Shown here: in pieces, positions 17,318-27,358 of the stretch
Layout: every line of letters starts with the position of its first letter
How positions within the stretch are numbered: the stretch's first letter is position 1
DNA from: Sulfobacillus thermotolerans
Lineage (GTDB): Bacteria > Bacillota > Sulfobacillia > Sulfobacillales > Sulfobacillaceae
Direction of reading: 5' to 3'
Length of the DNA stretch: 64,000 bases
NCBI GenBank assembly: GCA_002951815.1
Contig: CP019454.1
Span: forward strand, 2,232,001 to 2,296,000
Translations under genes and position numbers: made by a program
The notes under the pieces: generated by a model
What the model saw: the letters and a program-made list of their open reading frames with translations, nothing else
Databases searched by the model: none
What the model was told of the DNA's origin: nothing

Positions 17318-17872
17318 ATGAAAAATCAAGCACTGCTGTTGGACGCTGACGCCATCCGGCGGGCGTTGATGCGAATTGCTCATGAAATTGTCGAACGCAA
17401 TCATGGGGTCGCCAATATGACCTTGGTCGGCATTCGGCGCCGGGGGGTGCCTTTGGCCCACCGCATTGCCGCTAACATTGGCACAATTGAAGGCGAAGTT
17501 CCTCCGGTGGGTGTGCTGGATATTGGGTTATACCGCGATGACTGGGAGCAGCGGCCGTTTTCAAATGTCGATGCGACGTCGCTGGCCCCTAATCGAATTA
17601 ATGGGCAAGTTGTGGTGCTGGTCGATGATGTGTTGTTTACGGGCCGGACCATTCGAGCGGCGATGGATGCGGTATCCGATTTCGGACGCCCCAAAGCGAT
17701 TCAACTGGCGGTCTTGATCGACCGTGGTCACCGGGAGCTGCCCATACGCGCTGATTACGTGGGGAAAAACGTGCCTACCGCGCGCGCGGAGCGGGTGTAC
17801 GTTAAAGTGCAGGAAGTCGATGGGATGGACCAAGCGTATTTGGAGCGGGATGGCAAAGGAGAGGACGCATGA
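17318..17872 (+). CDS. pyrR: PyrR: pyr operon attenuator / uracil phosphoribosyltransferase
   Basis: Binds pyr mRNA in response to uridine nucleotides and causes early termination; members often also convert uracil and PRPP to UMP. The 184-residue protein has a type I phosphoribosyltransferase fold with the PRPP loop [13 protein letters not shown] at about 99-111 and IRRRGVPLA near 45-53. ATG 17318 follows AAGGAGGCGG at good spacing, directly behind the attenuator it should recognise. It overlaps pyrB by 4 bp (ATGA). It heads the nine-gene operon, as in Bacillus. Confidence 0.96.
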   Translation: MKNQALLLDADAIRRALMRIAHEIVERNHGVANMTLVGIRRRGVPLAHRIAANIGTIEGEVPPVGVLDIGLYRDDWEQRPFSNVDATSLAPNRINGQVVVLVDDVLFTGRTIRAAMDAVSDFGRPKAIQLAVLIDRGHRELPIRADYVGKNVPTARAERVYVKVQEVDGMDQAYLERDGKGEDA

Positions 17873-18789
17873 AAGATTTGCTGACCCTAGAACACCTAAG
17901 CGCCCAGGATATCGAGGAGTTGTTGGATTTATCCGAGAATCTTGGCGAAATTGTGGACAGGCCGATCAAAAAATTACCTACCTTGCGTGGCAAAGCGGTC
18001 GTCAACCTCTTTTTCGAACCGAGCACGCGTACCCGCAATTCGTTTGAGTTGGCCGCTAAATATTTAAGCGCCGATGTCATCAACGTTCAGCCATCTGGTT
18101 CTAGTGTGGAGAAGGGCGAGACGTTGTGGGATACTGCCGACAATTTAGTACAAATGGGTATTGATGCCGCGATAATTCGCCATAAAGTGTCAGGAGTGCC
18201 TCAGCAACTCGCCCAGATGGTGTCCATTCCGATTATCAATGCGGGCGACGGTATGCACGAGCATCCCACCCAAGGATTATTGGACATGCTCACGTTGCGA
18301 CAAGCCAAAGGACGTATTGATGGTCTGCGTGTGGCCATTGTCGGCGACATTTTGCATAGCCGGGTCGCGCGCTCGGATATTTGGGCCCTGCGGGCTCTAG
18401 GCGCAGACGTCGTGTTAATCGGTCCTCCCTCTTTAATGCCCGACTCCTTTCGGCAGCTCAGCCACGTCACCGTCACCACGGATTTGAAAGAAGGATTGCA
18501 AGGCGTCGATGCGATTCAAGTGTTGCGCTTGCAAAAAGAACGCCAGACCGGGGGCGATATTCCGTCACTGTGGGAATATCGCGCGCGTTGGGGTGTCACC
18601 GCTCACAGCCTTCAATGGGCGAAACCCGATGCCATTATTATGCATCCCGGTCCCCAAAATCGCGGCGTGGAAATTGACTCGGATATTTTGGATTCATCCC
18701 GGTCGTGGGTCGGGCGACAAGTGCGCAACGGGCTTGCCGTGCGGATGGCCGTGCTCTTTCGATTATTAGGAGGTGCTCACAATGAGTAA
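17869..18789 (+). CDS. pyrB: Aspartate carbamoyltransferase, catalytic chain
   Basis: Condenses carbamoyl phosphate and aspartate to N-carbamoylaspartate, the first committed pyrimidine step. The 306-residue length is normal. [16 protein letters not shown] (about 48-63) is the carbamoyl-phosphate-binding box, with SSVEKGET (the K loop) near 79-86 and HPTQGLLD near 132-139. [11 protein letters not shown] lies near the C-terminus. No regulatory chain gene (pyrI) is present, fitting the unregulated catalytic trimer of Firmicutes. The start overlaps pyrR; the 3' end overlaps pyrC. Confidence 0.97.
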   Translation: MKDLLTLEHLSAQDIEELLDLSENLGEIVDRPIKKLPTLRGKAVVNLFFEPSTRTRNSFELAAKYLSADVINVQPSGSSVEKGETLWDTADNLVQMGIDAAIIRHKVSGVPQQLAQMVSIPIINAGDGMHEHPTQGLLDMLTLRQAKGRIDGLRVAIVGDILHSRVARSDIWALRALGADVVLIGPPSLMPDSFRQLSHVTVTTDLKEGLQGVDAIQVLRLQKERQTGGDIPSLWEYRARWGVTAHSLQWAKPDAIIMHPGPQNRGVEIDSDILDSSRSWVGRQVRNGLAVRMAVLFRLLGGAHNE

Positions 18790-20080
18790 TACAGGAACTT
18801 CTTGGCGCATCCAAGGGGCTCGCGTGATTGACCCGTTCCGGGGGATTGATGCGGTGTTGGATGTTACGGTGCGTGATGGGGTGTTTGTGGAGGACCATGA
18901 CCCAAGCCTTCCTGTGGTCGATGCAAAGGGCTTATGGCTTGTGCCCCGGCTGACCGATATGCATGTGCATTTTCGCGACCCTGGTTTGGAATATAAAGAA
19001 GACTTGGCATCCGGGAGCCGCGCAGCCGCAGCGGGAGGCTTTACGGTGGTGTGTACGATGCCTAACACGAAACCGGTAGTGGATATCCCGAGTCTGGTCG
19101 AGTGGCAGAAGGAACGCGCAGAAACGTTAGGGCTTGTTCGGATTTGGCCCATTGGTGCGGTGACCAAGGGTGAAGAGGGAAAAGAGCTCGCAGAGATGTA
19201 CCAAATGGCGCAAGCCGGGGCGATTGGGTTTTCCGACGACGGCCATCCCGTGGCGGATAGCCGGATTATGCGTGCGGCCTTAAGCTACAGTGCAACGCTT
19301 AATCGTCCGATCATCCAGCATTCCGAGGACCCGGATTTGTTCGCTGGGGGCTCTATGCATGAAGGCGCTATCTCGCAGCAACTGGGACTTGGTGGAATCC
19401 CTGCGGAAGCCGAATCGATCATGGTATGGCGGGACGTGGAACTGGTGCAATTGACGCGAGGCATTCTACATGTCGCCCACGTCTCTGCTCCGGGATCGCT
19501 TGAGGCGGTCCGCTATGCTAAAAATAAGGGATTGGCCGTAACAGCCGAGGCGGCACCCCATCATCTCTTTTTGAGCGATGACGCGGTACGGGAATGGCAG
19601 TACAGCGCCGTCACGAAAGTCAATCCGCCCCTACGCCCCGCTGCCATGCAAGAGGCACTCATTCAGGCCGTGACCTCTGGCCTTATCGATGTGCTGGCCT
19701 CCGATCATGCCCCGCATCACGCAGATGAGAAAGCGGAACCCTATGACAAAGCACCTTTTGGGATAAGCGGGCTCGAAACCTTTTTGGGAACGGTTATGAC
19801 GGTGTTTTTGGGCCGGGGCTTGCTAAGTCCATTGGATTTGTTTGCAAAGCTGACCGCCATGCCCCATCAAGTGCTCAGGCAAAGCTATGCCGGAATTAGC
19901 CCAGGTGCGGCCGCGGACTTAACCTTAATTGACCCAGGCGCGGTATGGACCGTGGATCCCGCAGCCTTTTACTCTAAAGGCCATAATACCCCGTTAGCGG
20001 GTGCCACATTAACGGGGCGGGCCGTCGCAACCATGGTCGGGGGACGCTGGACGATGCGTGAACAGGAGGTGCTGGGATGA
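18782..20080 (+). CDS. pyrC: Dihydroorotase
   Basis: Cyclises N-carbamoylaspartate to dihydroorotate. The 432-residue protein is a class I dihydroorotase of the amidohydrolase superfamily. DMHVHFRDPG (about 59-68) gives the first two metal ligands, QHSEDPD and HVAHVSAPG the middle His residues, and ASDHAPH (about 304-310) the catalytic Asp. ATG 18782 was chosen because AGGAGG at 18768-18773 lies 8 nt before it; it starts inside the last codons of pyrB. The end overlaps carA by 4 bp. Confidence 0.96.
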   Translation: MSNTGTSWRIQGARVIDPFRGIDAVLDVTVRDGVFVEDHDPSLPVVDAKGLWLVPRLTDMHVHFRDPGLEYKEDLASGSRAAAAGGFTVVCTMPNTKPVVDIPSLVEWQKERAETLGLVRIWPIGAVTKGEEGKELAEMYQMAQAGAIGFSDDGHPVADSRIMRAALSYSATLNRPIIQHSEDPDLFAGGSMHEGAISQQLGLGGIPAEAESIMVWRDVELVQLTRGILHVAHVSAPGSLEAVRYAKNKGLAVTAEAAPHHLFLSDDAVREWQYSAVTKVNPPLRPAAMQEALIQAVTSGLIDVLASDHAPHHADEKAEPYDKAPFGISGLETFLGTVMTVFLGRGLLSPLDLFAKLTAMPHQVLRQSYAGISPGAAADLTLIDPGAVWTVDPAAFYSKGHNTPLAGATLTGRAVATMVGGRWTMREQEVLG

Positions 20081-21159
20081 AAGGGCTATTACGCTTTGCC
20101 GATGGCACCCAATTTGAAGGCACCTTAATCGGGGACACGGAAAAAATTGCGGCGGGCGAAGTGGTCTTTAACACGGCCATGACGGGCTACCAAGAAATCT
20201 TGACCGACCCTTCATATTACGGGCAGATCGTGGTGCTGACCTATCCCTTGATTGGCAACTACGGCACCTTTGCGGAAGCGGCAGAGTCATTATTTCCGTG
20301 GGCGGAAGCTGTCATTGTCAAAGATTACGCTCGAATTCCGTCGCACTTTGGCGGGGCCGAGAGTTTTGACAGCTACCTTAAGCGGTATCACAAGGTGGGA
20401 TTGGCCGGCGTCGATACCCGTGAACTCACATTGTACATTCGCAGTGCGGGGACCCAGCACGCCGTTTTAGCCAGCGCTGATACGCCAGCCTCGGTACTAG
20501 AAGAAGCGATGGCGGCTATTGATTTGTCTAAAAGCGTTTATGCGGTGACCACCCCTGAGCCTTATCACGTGGAACACGAAGGGCCGCATGTTGTCGTGAT
20601 TGATTACGGGGCTAAGAACTCTATTATGGAACAATTGGGGGTGCGCGGCATGTCGGTAACTGTCGTGCCTTGCACCATTACGCCCACGGAACTTGATGGG
20701 TATCATCCGGATGGCGTCGTGCTCTCCAATGGACCCGGGGATCCAAGCCTGTTTACCGATTTATTGCCAACGGTCAAACATTGTGTCGACCATTATCCTA
20801 CACTGGGAATCTGTCTTGGGCACCAACTTATTGGATTAGCGGAAGGGGCCCACACCTATCCCTTGAAGTTTGGCCATCATGGCGCCAATCACCCGCTGAT
20901 GGATCATAAGACGGGGAAAGTGTTGATTACCTCGCAAAACCATGGGTATGCCGTGGAAGCGGCGCCCCTTCTGGATCGTTACCAAATCCGTCTGACCAAC
21001 TTGCATGATCAAACGGTTGAAGGCTTTCAACACCGCGAAAAGCCGGTCTTGACGGTGCAGCATCATCCCGAAGCGGGGCCAGGGCCTTGGGATTCTCATT
21101 ATCTCTTTGATGAATTTTTGACAATGGTACGTGAGGGGAGAGAGGCACAGCATGCCTAA
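20077..21159 (+). CDS. carA: Carbamoyl-phosphate synthase small (glutaminase) subunit
   Basis: Hydrolyses glutamine and channels ammonia to CarB for carbamoyl phosphate. The 360-residue protein has the CPSase small-subunit N-domain (NTAMTGYQEILTDPSY, about 32-47) and a class I glutamine amidotransferase domain. That domain carries LSNGPGDPS, the nucleophile Cys in LGICLGHQL (near 247), and HHPEAGPGP with the catalytic His/Glu. It overlaps pyrC by 4 bp and carB by 8 bp. Being in the pyr operon, it is probably the pyrimidine-regulated enzyme (pyrAA in Bacillus naming). Confidence 0.97.
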   Translation: MKGLLRFADGTQFEGTLIGDTEKIAAGEVVFNTAMTGYQEILTDPSYYGQIVVLTYPLIGNYGTFAEAAESLFPWAEAVIVKDYARIPSHFGGAESFDSYLKRYHKVGLAGVDTRELTLYIRSAGTQHAVLASADTPASVLEEAMAAIDLSKSVYAVTTPEPYHVEHEGPHVVVIDYGAKNSIMEQLGVRGMSVTVVPCTITPTELDGYHPDGVVLSNGPGDPSLFTDLLPTVKHCVDHYPTLGICLGHQLIGLAEGAHTYPLKFGHHGANHPLMDHKTGKVLITSQNHGYAVEAAPLLDRYQIRLTNLHDQTVEGFQHREKPVLTVQHHPEAGPGPWDSHYLFDEFLTMVREGREAQHA

Positions 21160-24100
21160 GAGACCAGATGTGCGTAAAGTCCTGGTCATTGGCTCGGGTC
21201 CCATCATCATTGGCCAAGCCGCGGAATTCGACTACGCGGGAACCCAAGCCTGCCGGGCTTTACGCGAAGAAGGTGTGGAGGTGGTGCTTGTCAATAGCAA
21301 TCCCGCCACGATTATGACCGACTTGTCCGTTGCCGATACCGTCTACCTTGAGCCGCTCACGGTGTCCTTTTTAGCCTATATTTTGGGCAAAGAGCGGCCA
21401 GATGGGGTATTGGCCACGTTGGGTGGGCAAATGGGGCTCAATCTAGCGTCGGAACTTGGCCGGTCAGGAGTGTTGACCGATTTAGGCATTCCATTGTTAG
21501 GCACGCCGTTGTCCGCGATTAAAATGGCAGAAGACCGGGAAGAATTTCGGAATCTGATGATTCGCTTAGGACACCCTATTCCGGCGAGCCGCACGGTGAC
21601 GACGGTGGAAGAGGGACTGGCCTTTGCTAATGAGATTGGGTATCCTGTGATTCTGCGCCCTGCCTATACCTTAGGCGGCACGGGTGGGGGATTTGCGCAC
21701 AGCCCGGAAGAATTGTTGGAACGTCTGCCGCATGCTCTGGCTTTGAGCCCCATTACGCAGGTATTAGTAGAAGAATCCATTGCCGGGTCCAAAGAAGTGG
21801 AATATGAGGTCATTCGTGACAGTGCGGGCAACATTATCATTGTCTGCAACATGGAAAACTTTGATCCGGTGGGAGTGCATACGGGGGACTCCATCGTCGT
21901 CGCTCCCAGCCAGACCCTGACCGACTATGAATATCAAATGTTGCGTTCAGCGGCCATTGACATTGTCACTCATTTGGGCGTCGAAGGGGGATGCAATGTG
22001 CAGTTCGCGTTGCATCCTGATGGCCGCTATTGGGTGATCGAAGTCAATCCTCGGGTCTCGCGTTCCAGTGCATTGGCCTCCAAAGCTACCGGCTACCCCA
22101 TTGCCCGTATTGTTTCGAAAATCGCCTTAGGCTTGACCTTGCCCGAAATTGCTAATCCCGTCACAGAAGACACCACGGCGGCCTTTGAACCGGCGTTAGA
22201 TTACGTGGTCGTGAAAATTCCGCGCTGGCCCTTCGACAAGTTCCCCACGGCCGACCGGATGTTAGGCACGCAGATGAAAGCGACGGGGGAAGTGATGGCG
22301 ATCGACCGCACATTCCCAGGTGGACTGCAAAAGGCGGTGCGGTCGTTGGAAATCCGCAAGATGGGCTTGTACGACGCGGATTTGACGACGCTTTCAGACG
22401 ATGCGATTTGGGCGGGCAGTGTCACGGCAACGGACGAACGGTTATTCTATCTAGCAGAAGCCTTGCGTCGGCACTTCCCGGTTGAAGAGTTAGCCCAGAA
22501 AACGCATATCGATTTATGGTTTTTGGAAGGCATGGCGGAAATCATTCGCTGGGAAGAATGGCTCAAGAGCCATCCCGATCAATGGCTTGACGAGGCGTGG
22601 ACGATCAAGCAGCTAGGATTTTCTGATGTCCGGATTGCGCAGTTGATTGGCTCGACTCAGCAAGCAGTCCGGCGGGCAAGGCTGGAAAGAGGCGTGCGCC
22701 CGGGATATAAGATGGTGGATACCTGTGCGGGGGAATTTCCCGCGCGTACGCCCTATTACTATGCGACCTATGAGCCGAGTAGCGAGGCGGTGCCCCTGCC
22801 AGGCCCTAAAGTGCTGGTGATTGGTTCGGGCCCGATTCGGATTGGGCAAGGCATTGAATTTGATGCGGCTAGCGTCTACGCCTTGAACGCGCTGAAGCGG
22901 CTGGGATATCAAGCCATTATGGTCAACAATAATCCGGAGACAGTCTCCACGGATTTCAATGCGTCGGACCGCTTGTATTTCGAACCTATCACTTTGGAAG
23001 ACGTGCTCAATATTGTCGATTGGGAGCAGCCTTTGGGGGTGGTGGTGCAATTTGGCGGTCAAACCGCTATCAATTTAGCGGAAGACCTCAAGAAAAATGG
23101 GGTGCACATTATTGGCACGGACCTTGAGGGACTTAGCCAAGCGGAAGATCGCGAACAATTCGATGCTTTGCTCGAAGAGCTGCACATTAAACGTCCGCCT
23201 GGGCATACCGCCATTACAGAGGAACAAGCTTTGGCCGCGGCCGAGGATATTGGCTACCCGGTCTTGGTGCGTCCTTCGTTTGTGCTAGGCGGCCGGGCCA
23301 TGCGGATTATTGAGGACCGCGCGCAACTCAAACAGTACTTGGCGACAAATACCGAAATGGGCCAAGGGCAGCCGCTATTGATTGACCGCTACATGTCTGG
23401 TCTTGAACTCGAAGTCGATGCGGTGAGTGACGGCCAGCGCGTGATTATTCCTGCCATCATGGAGCATGTCGAGCGCGCTGGGGTTCATTCAGGGGATTCT
23501 GTCGCGGTGCTGCCTCCCGTCCGCGCGAGCAAAGTGGTGATGGACCAAGTGGTCGACATTACCACACGTCTGTGCCGCGGGCTGCACGTCAAGGGATTGC
23601 TCAACGTCCAATTTGTGGCGGTCAACAATCAGGTTTACGTCATTGAAGCCAACCCCCGGTCTAGTCGTACCGTGCCTTTTATTATCAAAGCCACAGGCGT
23701 GCCTTTGGTTGACTTGGCCATGGAAGCGAGCTTGACTGGGCAGATGGATGACCGCTGGGGACAAGGACTCATGAAGGCCCCTGATCACTTCTCCATTAAA
23801 ATGCCGGTCTTTTCCTTTGCCAAATTGGGACGGGTCGATGCGATTTTAGGGCCTGAAATGAAATCCACGGGAGAAGTCATGGGAATTGACCACGACTTTT
23901 CGACGGCCCTCTATAAAGCGCTGATTGCCGGCGGATTTCGCGTGCCAGCTGGCGGCAAAATCTTGGCCACGATTGCGGACCAAGACAAGGCCGAAGCGTT
24001 GCCCTACTTGCGTGAGCTGGCGGAACTGGGGTACCGCATCTATGCCACCTCCGGAACCTTGGCGTTATTGTCGTCGCAAGGGATTCCGGCGCGTCCCGTC

Positions 24101-24364
24101 TACAAAATTCGAGAGGCACGCCCCAATTTGGTGGACATGATTCGGGACGGGCAGTTTGACTTGGTGATTAACACGATTACCGTCGGCGGCAGTGAAGAAC
24201 GCGAAGGGTTTCTGATTCGGCGCGCGGCGGTGGAACAAGGGGTATTGTGCTTTACCTCGCTTGATACCGTGCGGGCGGCTTTAGAGGCCCTACGCGAACG
24301 GCATAAGCAGACATTTTCGGTGCATGCATTGAATGAGTGGCTGCACGTGGGGCAGGTGCATTAG
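21152..24364 (+). CDS. carB: Carbamoyl-phosphate synthase large subunit
   Basis: Makes carbamoyl phosphate from bicarbonate, ammonia and two ATP. It has 1070 residues with two homologous ATP-grasp halves. Each begins with a VLVIGSGPI motif (about 10-18 and near 553) and contains the signature FDYAGTQACRAL or FDAASVYALNAL, then EVNPRVSRSSALASKATGYP and EANPRSSRTVPFIIKATGVP. The allosteric C-terminal domain (TSGTLALLSSQGI) binds nucleotides in relatives. ATG 21152 lies inside the end of carA. The stop is immediately followed by the pyrK start. Confidence 0.97.
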   Translation: MPKRPDVRKVLVIGSGPIIIGQAAEFDYAGTQACRALREEGVEVVLVNSNPATIMTDLSVADTVYLEPLTVSFLAYILGKERPDGVLATLGGQMGLNLASELGRSGVLTDLGIPLLGTPLSAIKMAEDREEFRNLMIRLGHPIPASRTVTTVEEGLAFANEIGYPVILRPAYTLGGTGGGFAHSPEELLERLPHALALSPITQVLVEESIAGSKEVEYEVIRDSAGNIIIVCNMENFDPVGVHTGDSIVVAPSQTLTDYEYQMLRSAAIDIVTHLGVEGGCNVQFALHPDGRYWVIEVNPRVSRSSALASKATGYPIARIVSKIALGLTLPEIANPVTEDTTAAFEPALDYVVVKIPRWPFDKFPTADRMLGTQMKATGEVMAIDRTFPGGLQKAVRSLEIRKMGLYDADLTTLSDDAIWAGSVTATDERLFYLAEALRRHFPVEELAQKTHIDLWFLEGMAEIIRWEEWLKSHPDQWLDEAWTIKQLGFSDVRIAQLIGSTQQAVRRARLERGVRPGYKMVDTCAGEFPARTPYYYATYEPSSEAVPLPGPKVLVIGSGPIRIGQGIEFDAASVYALNALKRLGYQAIMVNNNPETVSTDFNASDRLYFEPITLEDVLNIVDWEQPLGVVVQFGGQTAINLAEDLKKNGVHIIGTDLEGLSQAEDREQFDALLEELHIKRPPGHTAITEEQALAAAEDIGYPVLVRPSFVLGGRAMRIIEDRAQLKQYLATNTEMGQGQPLLIDRYMSGLELEVDAVSDGQRVIIPAIMEHVERAGVHSGDSVAVLPPVRASKVVMDQVVDITTRLCRGLHVKGLLNVQFVAVNNQVYVIEANPRSSRTVPFIIKATGVPLVDLAMEASLTGQMDDRWGQGLMKAPDHFSIKMPVFSFAKLGRVDAILGPEMKSTGEVMGIDHDFSTALYKALIAGGFRVPAGGKILATIADQDKAEALPYLRELAELGYRIYATSGTLALLSSQGIPARPVYKIREARPNLVDMIRDGQFDLVINTITVGGSEEREGFLIRRAAVEQGVLCFTSLDTVRAALEALRERHKQTFSVHALNEWLHVGQVH

Positions 24365-25144
24365 ATGGCAGACACGATGATATCCGAACAAGTGCTAGCC
24401 CCCATTGTGGAAAACAGGGCCGTGGCTCCGGATCATGTGGAGCTTATCATTTCCAGTGCGGTGTTAAGCCAAGCCGAACCGGGTCAATTCGCGCACATTT
24501 TGACACCTGGGATGTTACGGCGGCCTGTGTCATTTTCCCGCATCGACCAAGAAAATGGCCAAGTCGGGTTGATGTTTCAAATTGTAGGAGACGGCACAAG
24601 ATGGCTGGCCGAGAGACGTCATGGAGAGGTTCTCGATATTTTAGGACCATTGGGCCATGGCTTTGCCGCCCCGGATCCCACAAAGCCGTGGTGTTTGGTG
24701 GGAGGCGGGGTGGGCGTGCCGCCACTATATGCAGCCGCCGCCCGTTATCTGCACAGGAGCCGGCCGGACGTCATTATCGGCGCACGAACCGCGGATTGGG
24801 TGTTAATGGCCCAAGATTTCAAAGACTTGGGCCTTGACGTTACCGTGGCGACCGATGATGGTACAGCCGGCCATGCCGGTACGGTGATGGGGCCGCTTGA
24901 AACTTGGCTACAGGATCATCCAGACGGCCAAGTGTTCGCCTGTGGTCCCACGCCCATGTTGGCAGCTGTGTCGGCCGCCTGCGAAGGGCGGGCCACAGCT
25001 TATGTGGCGCTTGAACAGCGTATGGGCTGCGGCATTGGAGCGTGTTTAGCGTGTGTCGTGAAGGCTCACGGAAAAGAGCACGCAGAGTATCGCCGGGTCT
25101 GCACTGAGGGTCCGGTCTTTGCGGCCAAGGAGTTGATATGGTGA
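24365..25144 (+). CDS. pyrK: Dihydroorotate dehydrogenase electron-transfer subunit
   Basis: Passes electrons from dihydroorotate dehydrogenase to NAD+ through FAD and a 2Fe-2S cluster. The 259-residue protein has the FAD-binding RRPVSFSR motif near 50-57, an NAD-domain GGGVGVPPLY near 115-124, and the C-terminal cluster motif MGCGIGACLACVVK (about 219-232) with a fourth Cys in RRVCTEG. It begins at the base after the carB stop and overlaps pyrD by 7 bp, so it forms a class 1B enzyme with PyrD. Confidence 0.95.
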   Translation: MADTMISEQVLAPIVENRAVAPDHVELIISSAVLSQAEPGQFAHILTPGMLRRPVSFSRIDQENGQVGLMFQIVGDGTRWLAERRHGEVLDILGPLGHGFAAPDPTKPWCLVGGGVGVPPLYAAAARYLHRSRPDVIIGARTADWVLMAQDFKDLGLDVTVATDDGTAGHAGTVMGPLETWLQDHPDGQVFACGPTPMLAAVSAACEGRATAYVALEQRMGCGIGACLACVVKAHGKEHAEYRRVCTEGPVFAAKELIW

Positions 25145-26085
25145 TAGACGTCAGCGTGTCCCTGCCACGGGGACTCACCTTGAAAAATCCAGTGATTGCC
25201 GCGTCGGGAACCTTTGGATTTGGTCCCGAATATAGCCGGTATGTCGATATTGGGGCATTGGGCGGTGTCAGCGTCAAAGGGGTGTCGCCTGAGCCATGGC
25301 TCGGCAATCCTACGCCGCGGGTCTGGGAAACTCCTTTGGGACTGCTGAACTCCATTGGACTGCAAAATCCTGGTATGGATGTGTTTTTGCAAGAGGATTT
25401 GCCCTTTTTACGCGACCAGAATGCGGTGGTGATTGTCAATATTATTGGGCATACCGTTGACGAGTATGCCCAGGTCGCAGCGCGCATGAACCATGAACCC
25501 GGAGTGGCGGCATTGGAAGTCAATATTTCCTGCCCCAACATCAAAGAAGGCGGCATGAGTTTTGGTCAAGATCCGGATCAGGCGTATGCAGTGATGAAAG
25601 CGGTGCGGCAAGTCACTGATTTGCCTGTGATGGTGAAACTCTCCCCCAACGTGACCTATCCTGGGCTCATCGCGCAGGCGGTAGAAGCCGCAGGGGCGGA
25701 CATGATTTCGGCTATCAATACGCTTGTCGGACTGGCGATTGATATTAAACACCGTCGCCCCGCGCTAGGCGGGGTGACCGGTGGACTGTCCGGTCCCGCA
25801 ATTAAACCGGTGGCTTTGCGCGTGGTGTATGAAGTCGCGCAGAGTGTCAACATCCCCATTATTGGCATGGGCGGTATTGCTACCGCGACCGACGTTCTCG
25901 AATTTCTCTTGGCGGGGGCGCAGGCCGTGATGGTGGGGACCGTCACGTTTCAATATCCAAAGCGGATGAATGAAATCATTGAAGCATTGCCCCAAGTACT
26001 GCACGAATACGGATTTGCTTCCGTACGCGACGCCGTGGGTCAGGCGTTGCCCGGACGCGCGCCAATTCGAGGAGGTGGACAGTGA
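25138..26085 (+). CDS. pyrD: Dihydroorotate dehydrogenase, class 1B catalytic subunit
   Basis: Oxidises dihydroorotate to orotate with FMN. The 315-residue protein starts with the family-typical LKNPVIAASGTFGFG and has NISCPNIKEGGMSFG with the catalytic Cys (about 128-141). NTLVGLAIDIKHRRP (near 198-212) and the FMN phosphate motif IIGMGGIAT are also visible. Partnering with the adjacent pyrK shows it is the NAD-linked 1B form rather than the membrane quinone-linked class 2. The end overlaps the pyrF GTG start. Confidence 0.97.
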   Translation: MVIDVSVSLPRGLTLKNPVIAASGTFGFGPEYSRYVDIGALGGVSVKGVSPEPWLGNPTPRVWETPLGLLNSIGLQNPGMDVFLQEDLPFLRDQNAVVIVNIIGHTVDEYAQVAARMNHEPGVAALEVNISCPNIKEGGMSFGQDPDQAYAVMKAVRQVTDLPVMVKLSPNVTYPGLIAQAVEAAGADMISAINTLVGLAIDIKHRRPALGGVTGGLSGPAIKPVALRVVYEVAQSVNIPIIGMGGIATATDVLEFLLAGAQAVMVGTVTFQYPKRMNEIIEALPQVLHEYGFASVRDAVGQALPGRAPIRGGGQ

Positions 26086-26789
26086 CCACACAACCTGTGA
26101 TGTGGATTGCCTTGGACGTATCCACTCAAGAGGAAGCAGAACGGCTCATGGCCCGCTTTCCTCGTCATCGCCACTACAAAGTGGGTATGGAACTGTTTTA
26201 TCAAATGGGGCCTCAAGCGGTGGCCAACTGGATTTTACATCAACAGCGCATCATCTTCTTGGATCTCAAACTCCACGATATTCCGCGCACGGTGGGTCAC
26301 GCGGTCGGCCAACTCGCGCGCATCGGGGTGAGCTTAGTGACGATTCATTTACACGGCGGGCTGGCAATGTGCCAAGAAGCGGTCGCTCAAAAGGGTGACA
26401 TGGATGTGGTTGGCGTGAGCGTGCTCACGAGTCTGGACCAAGAGGATTTGCGGCTCTTAGGCATAGAACGCCCCATCCCTCAGCATGTGGGCGAGCTGAC
26501 TCGTCTCGCGCTTCGCAGCGGATTGGACGGTGTGGTGACGTCTGGAGAGGAGTTGCCGTTGGTTCGCGAAATCTGGTCAGATGGCCGCTTTGTTGTGCCG
26601 GGTATTCGCAGCAGGACAGACAGCTTAGATGACCAGCGCCGGGTGATTACGCCCGAAGGCGCTTTGCAGCAGGGGGCTACGGACTTGGTTATTGGCCGGA
26701 CCTTGACGCATGCGGAAAATCCCGAACAAAAGTATGAGGAACTCGAAATGATTATGACAACCTATCTAAAAGGAGCGGGTCATTCGTGA
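26082..26789 (+). CDS. pyrF: Orotidine 5'-phosphate decarboxylase
   Basis: Decarboxylates OMP to UMP, the last step of the pathway. A 235-residue TIM barrel with the catalytic Asp-Lys array in FLDLKLHDIPRTV (about 60-72), the substrate contact Lys in YKVGMELF, and the phosphate loop VVPGIRS. GTG 26082 overlaps the pyrD stop in GTGA and the gene overlaps pyrE the same way. The AGGAGG for pyrF sits inside pyrD. Confidence 0.96.
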   Translation: MTTQPVMWIALDVSTQEEAERLMARFPRHRHYKVGMELFYQMGPQAVANWILHQQRIIFLDLKLHDIPRTVGHAVGQLARIGVSLVTIHLHGGLAMCQEAVAQKGDMDVVGVSVLTSLDQEDLRLLGIERPIPQHVGELTRLALRSGLDGVVTSGEELPLVREIWSDGRFVVPGIRSRTDSLDDQRRVITPEGALQQGATDLVIGRTLTHAENPEQKYEELEMIMTTYLKGAGHS

Positions 26790-27358
26790 CGCAGGCTGGA
26801 ACGCTTGAAGATTTGCAGGAGGTCGGAGCCTATCTCCAGGGGCATTTTTTATTAACTACGGGACGCCATAGCGACACATTCTTCTTATTAGCGCGCTTGA
26901 CGGAATGGCCTCAGCGTTTAATTCCGTGGATTGAGATCTTACGAGAGCGCCTAGGCGACATTTCGGCGCGGACCGTGGTGGGTCCGGCGGTCGGCGGCAT
27001 CATTCCGGCTTACCAGCTAGCCAGCACGATGGGCAATGCCAGGGTGCTGTTTGCCGAAAAAGATACGGATGGCTCGATGCAGTTTCGCCGGGGTTTTCAT
27101 CTAGAGCCGGGTGAGCCCGTCGTGATTGTTGAAGACGCCATCACGACCGGGTTTTCGGTAGGCAAAGTGATGGAAGCCGTACAAGGGCAAGGGGGGCGGG
27201 TGGTAGCCGTAGGCACCTTGGTCAACCGCTCACAAGTCCCCTTGCCATGGGACGTCCCCGTCGCTTCAGTGCTGCAATTGACGGGGGTGCGCAACTGGGC
27301 TCCCGATGAATGCCCCTTGTGTCAGCAAGGGCTGCCACTGACCGCGCCGAAGCGCTAA
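26786..27358 (+). CDS. pyrE: Orotate phosphoribosyltransferase
   Basis: Joins orotate and PRPP to OMP. The 190-residue protein is a type I phosphoribosyltransferase with the PRPP loop VVIVEDAITTGFS at about 112-124. It has a longer, looser C-terminal domain with a possible metal-site CPLCQQG at its end, which is seen in the shorter crenarchaeal/Firmicute PyrE-like forms. It starts at GTG 26786 overlapping pyrF. Its stop overlaps that of the convergent rqcH by 4 bp, so no terminator can sit between them. Confidence 0.93.
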   Translation: MTQAGTLEDLQEVGAYLQGHFLLTTGRHSDTFFLLARLTEWPQRLIPWIEILRERLGDISARTVVGPAVGGIIPAYQLASTMGNARVLFAEKDTDGSMQFRRGFHLEPGEPVVIVEDAITTGFSVGKVMEAVQGQGGRVVAVGTLVNRSQVPLPWDVPVASVLQLTGVRNWAPDECPLCQQGLPLTAPKR

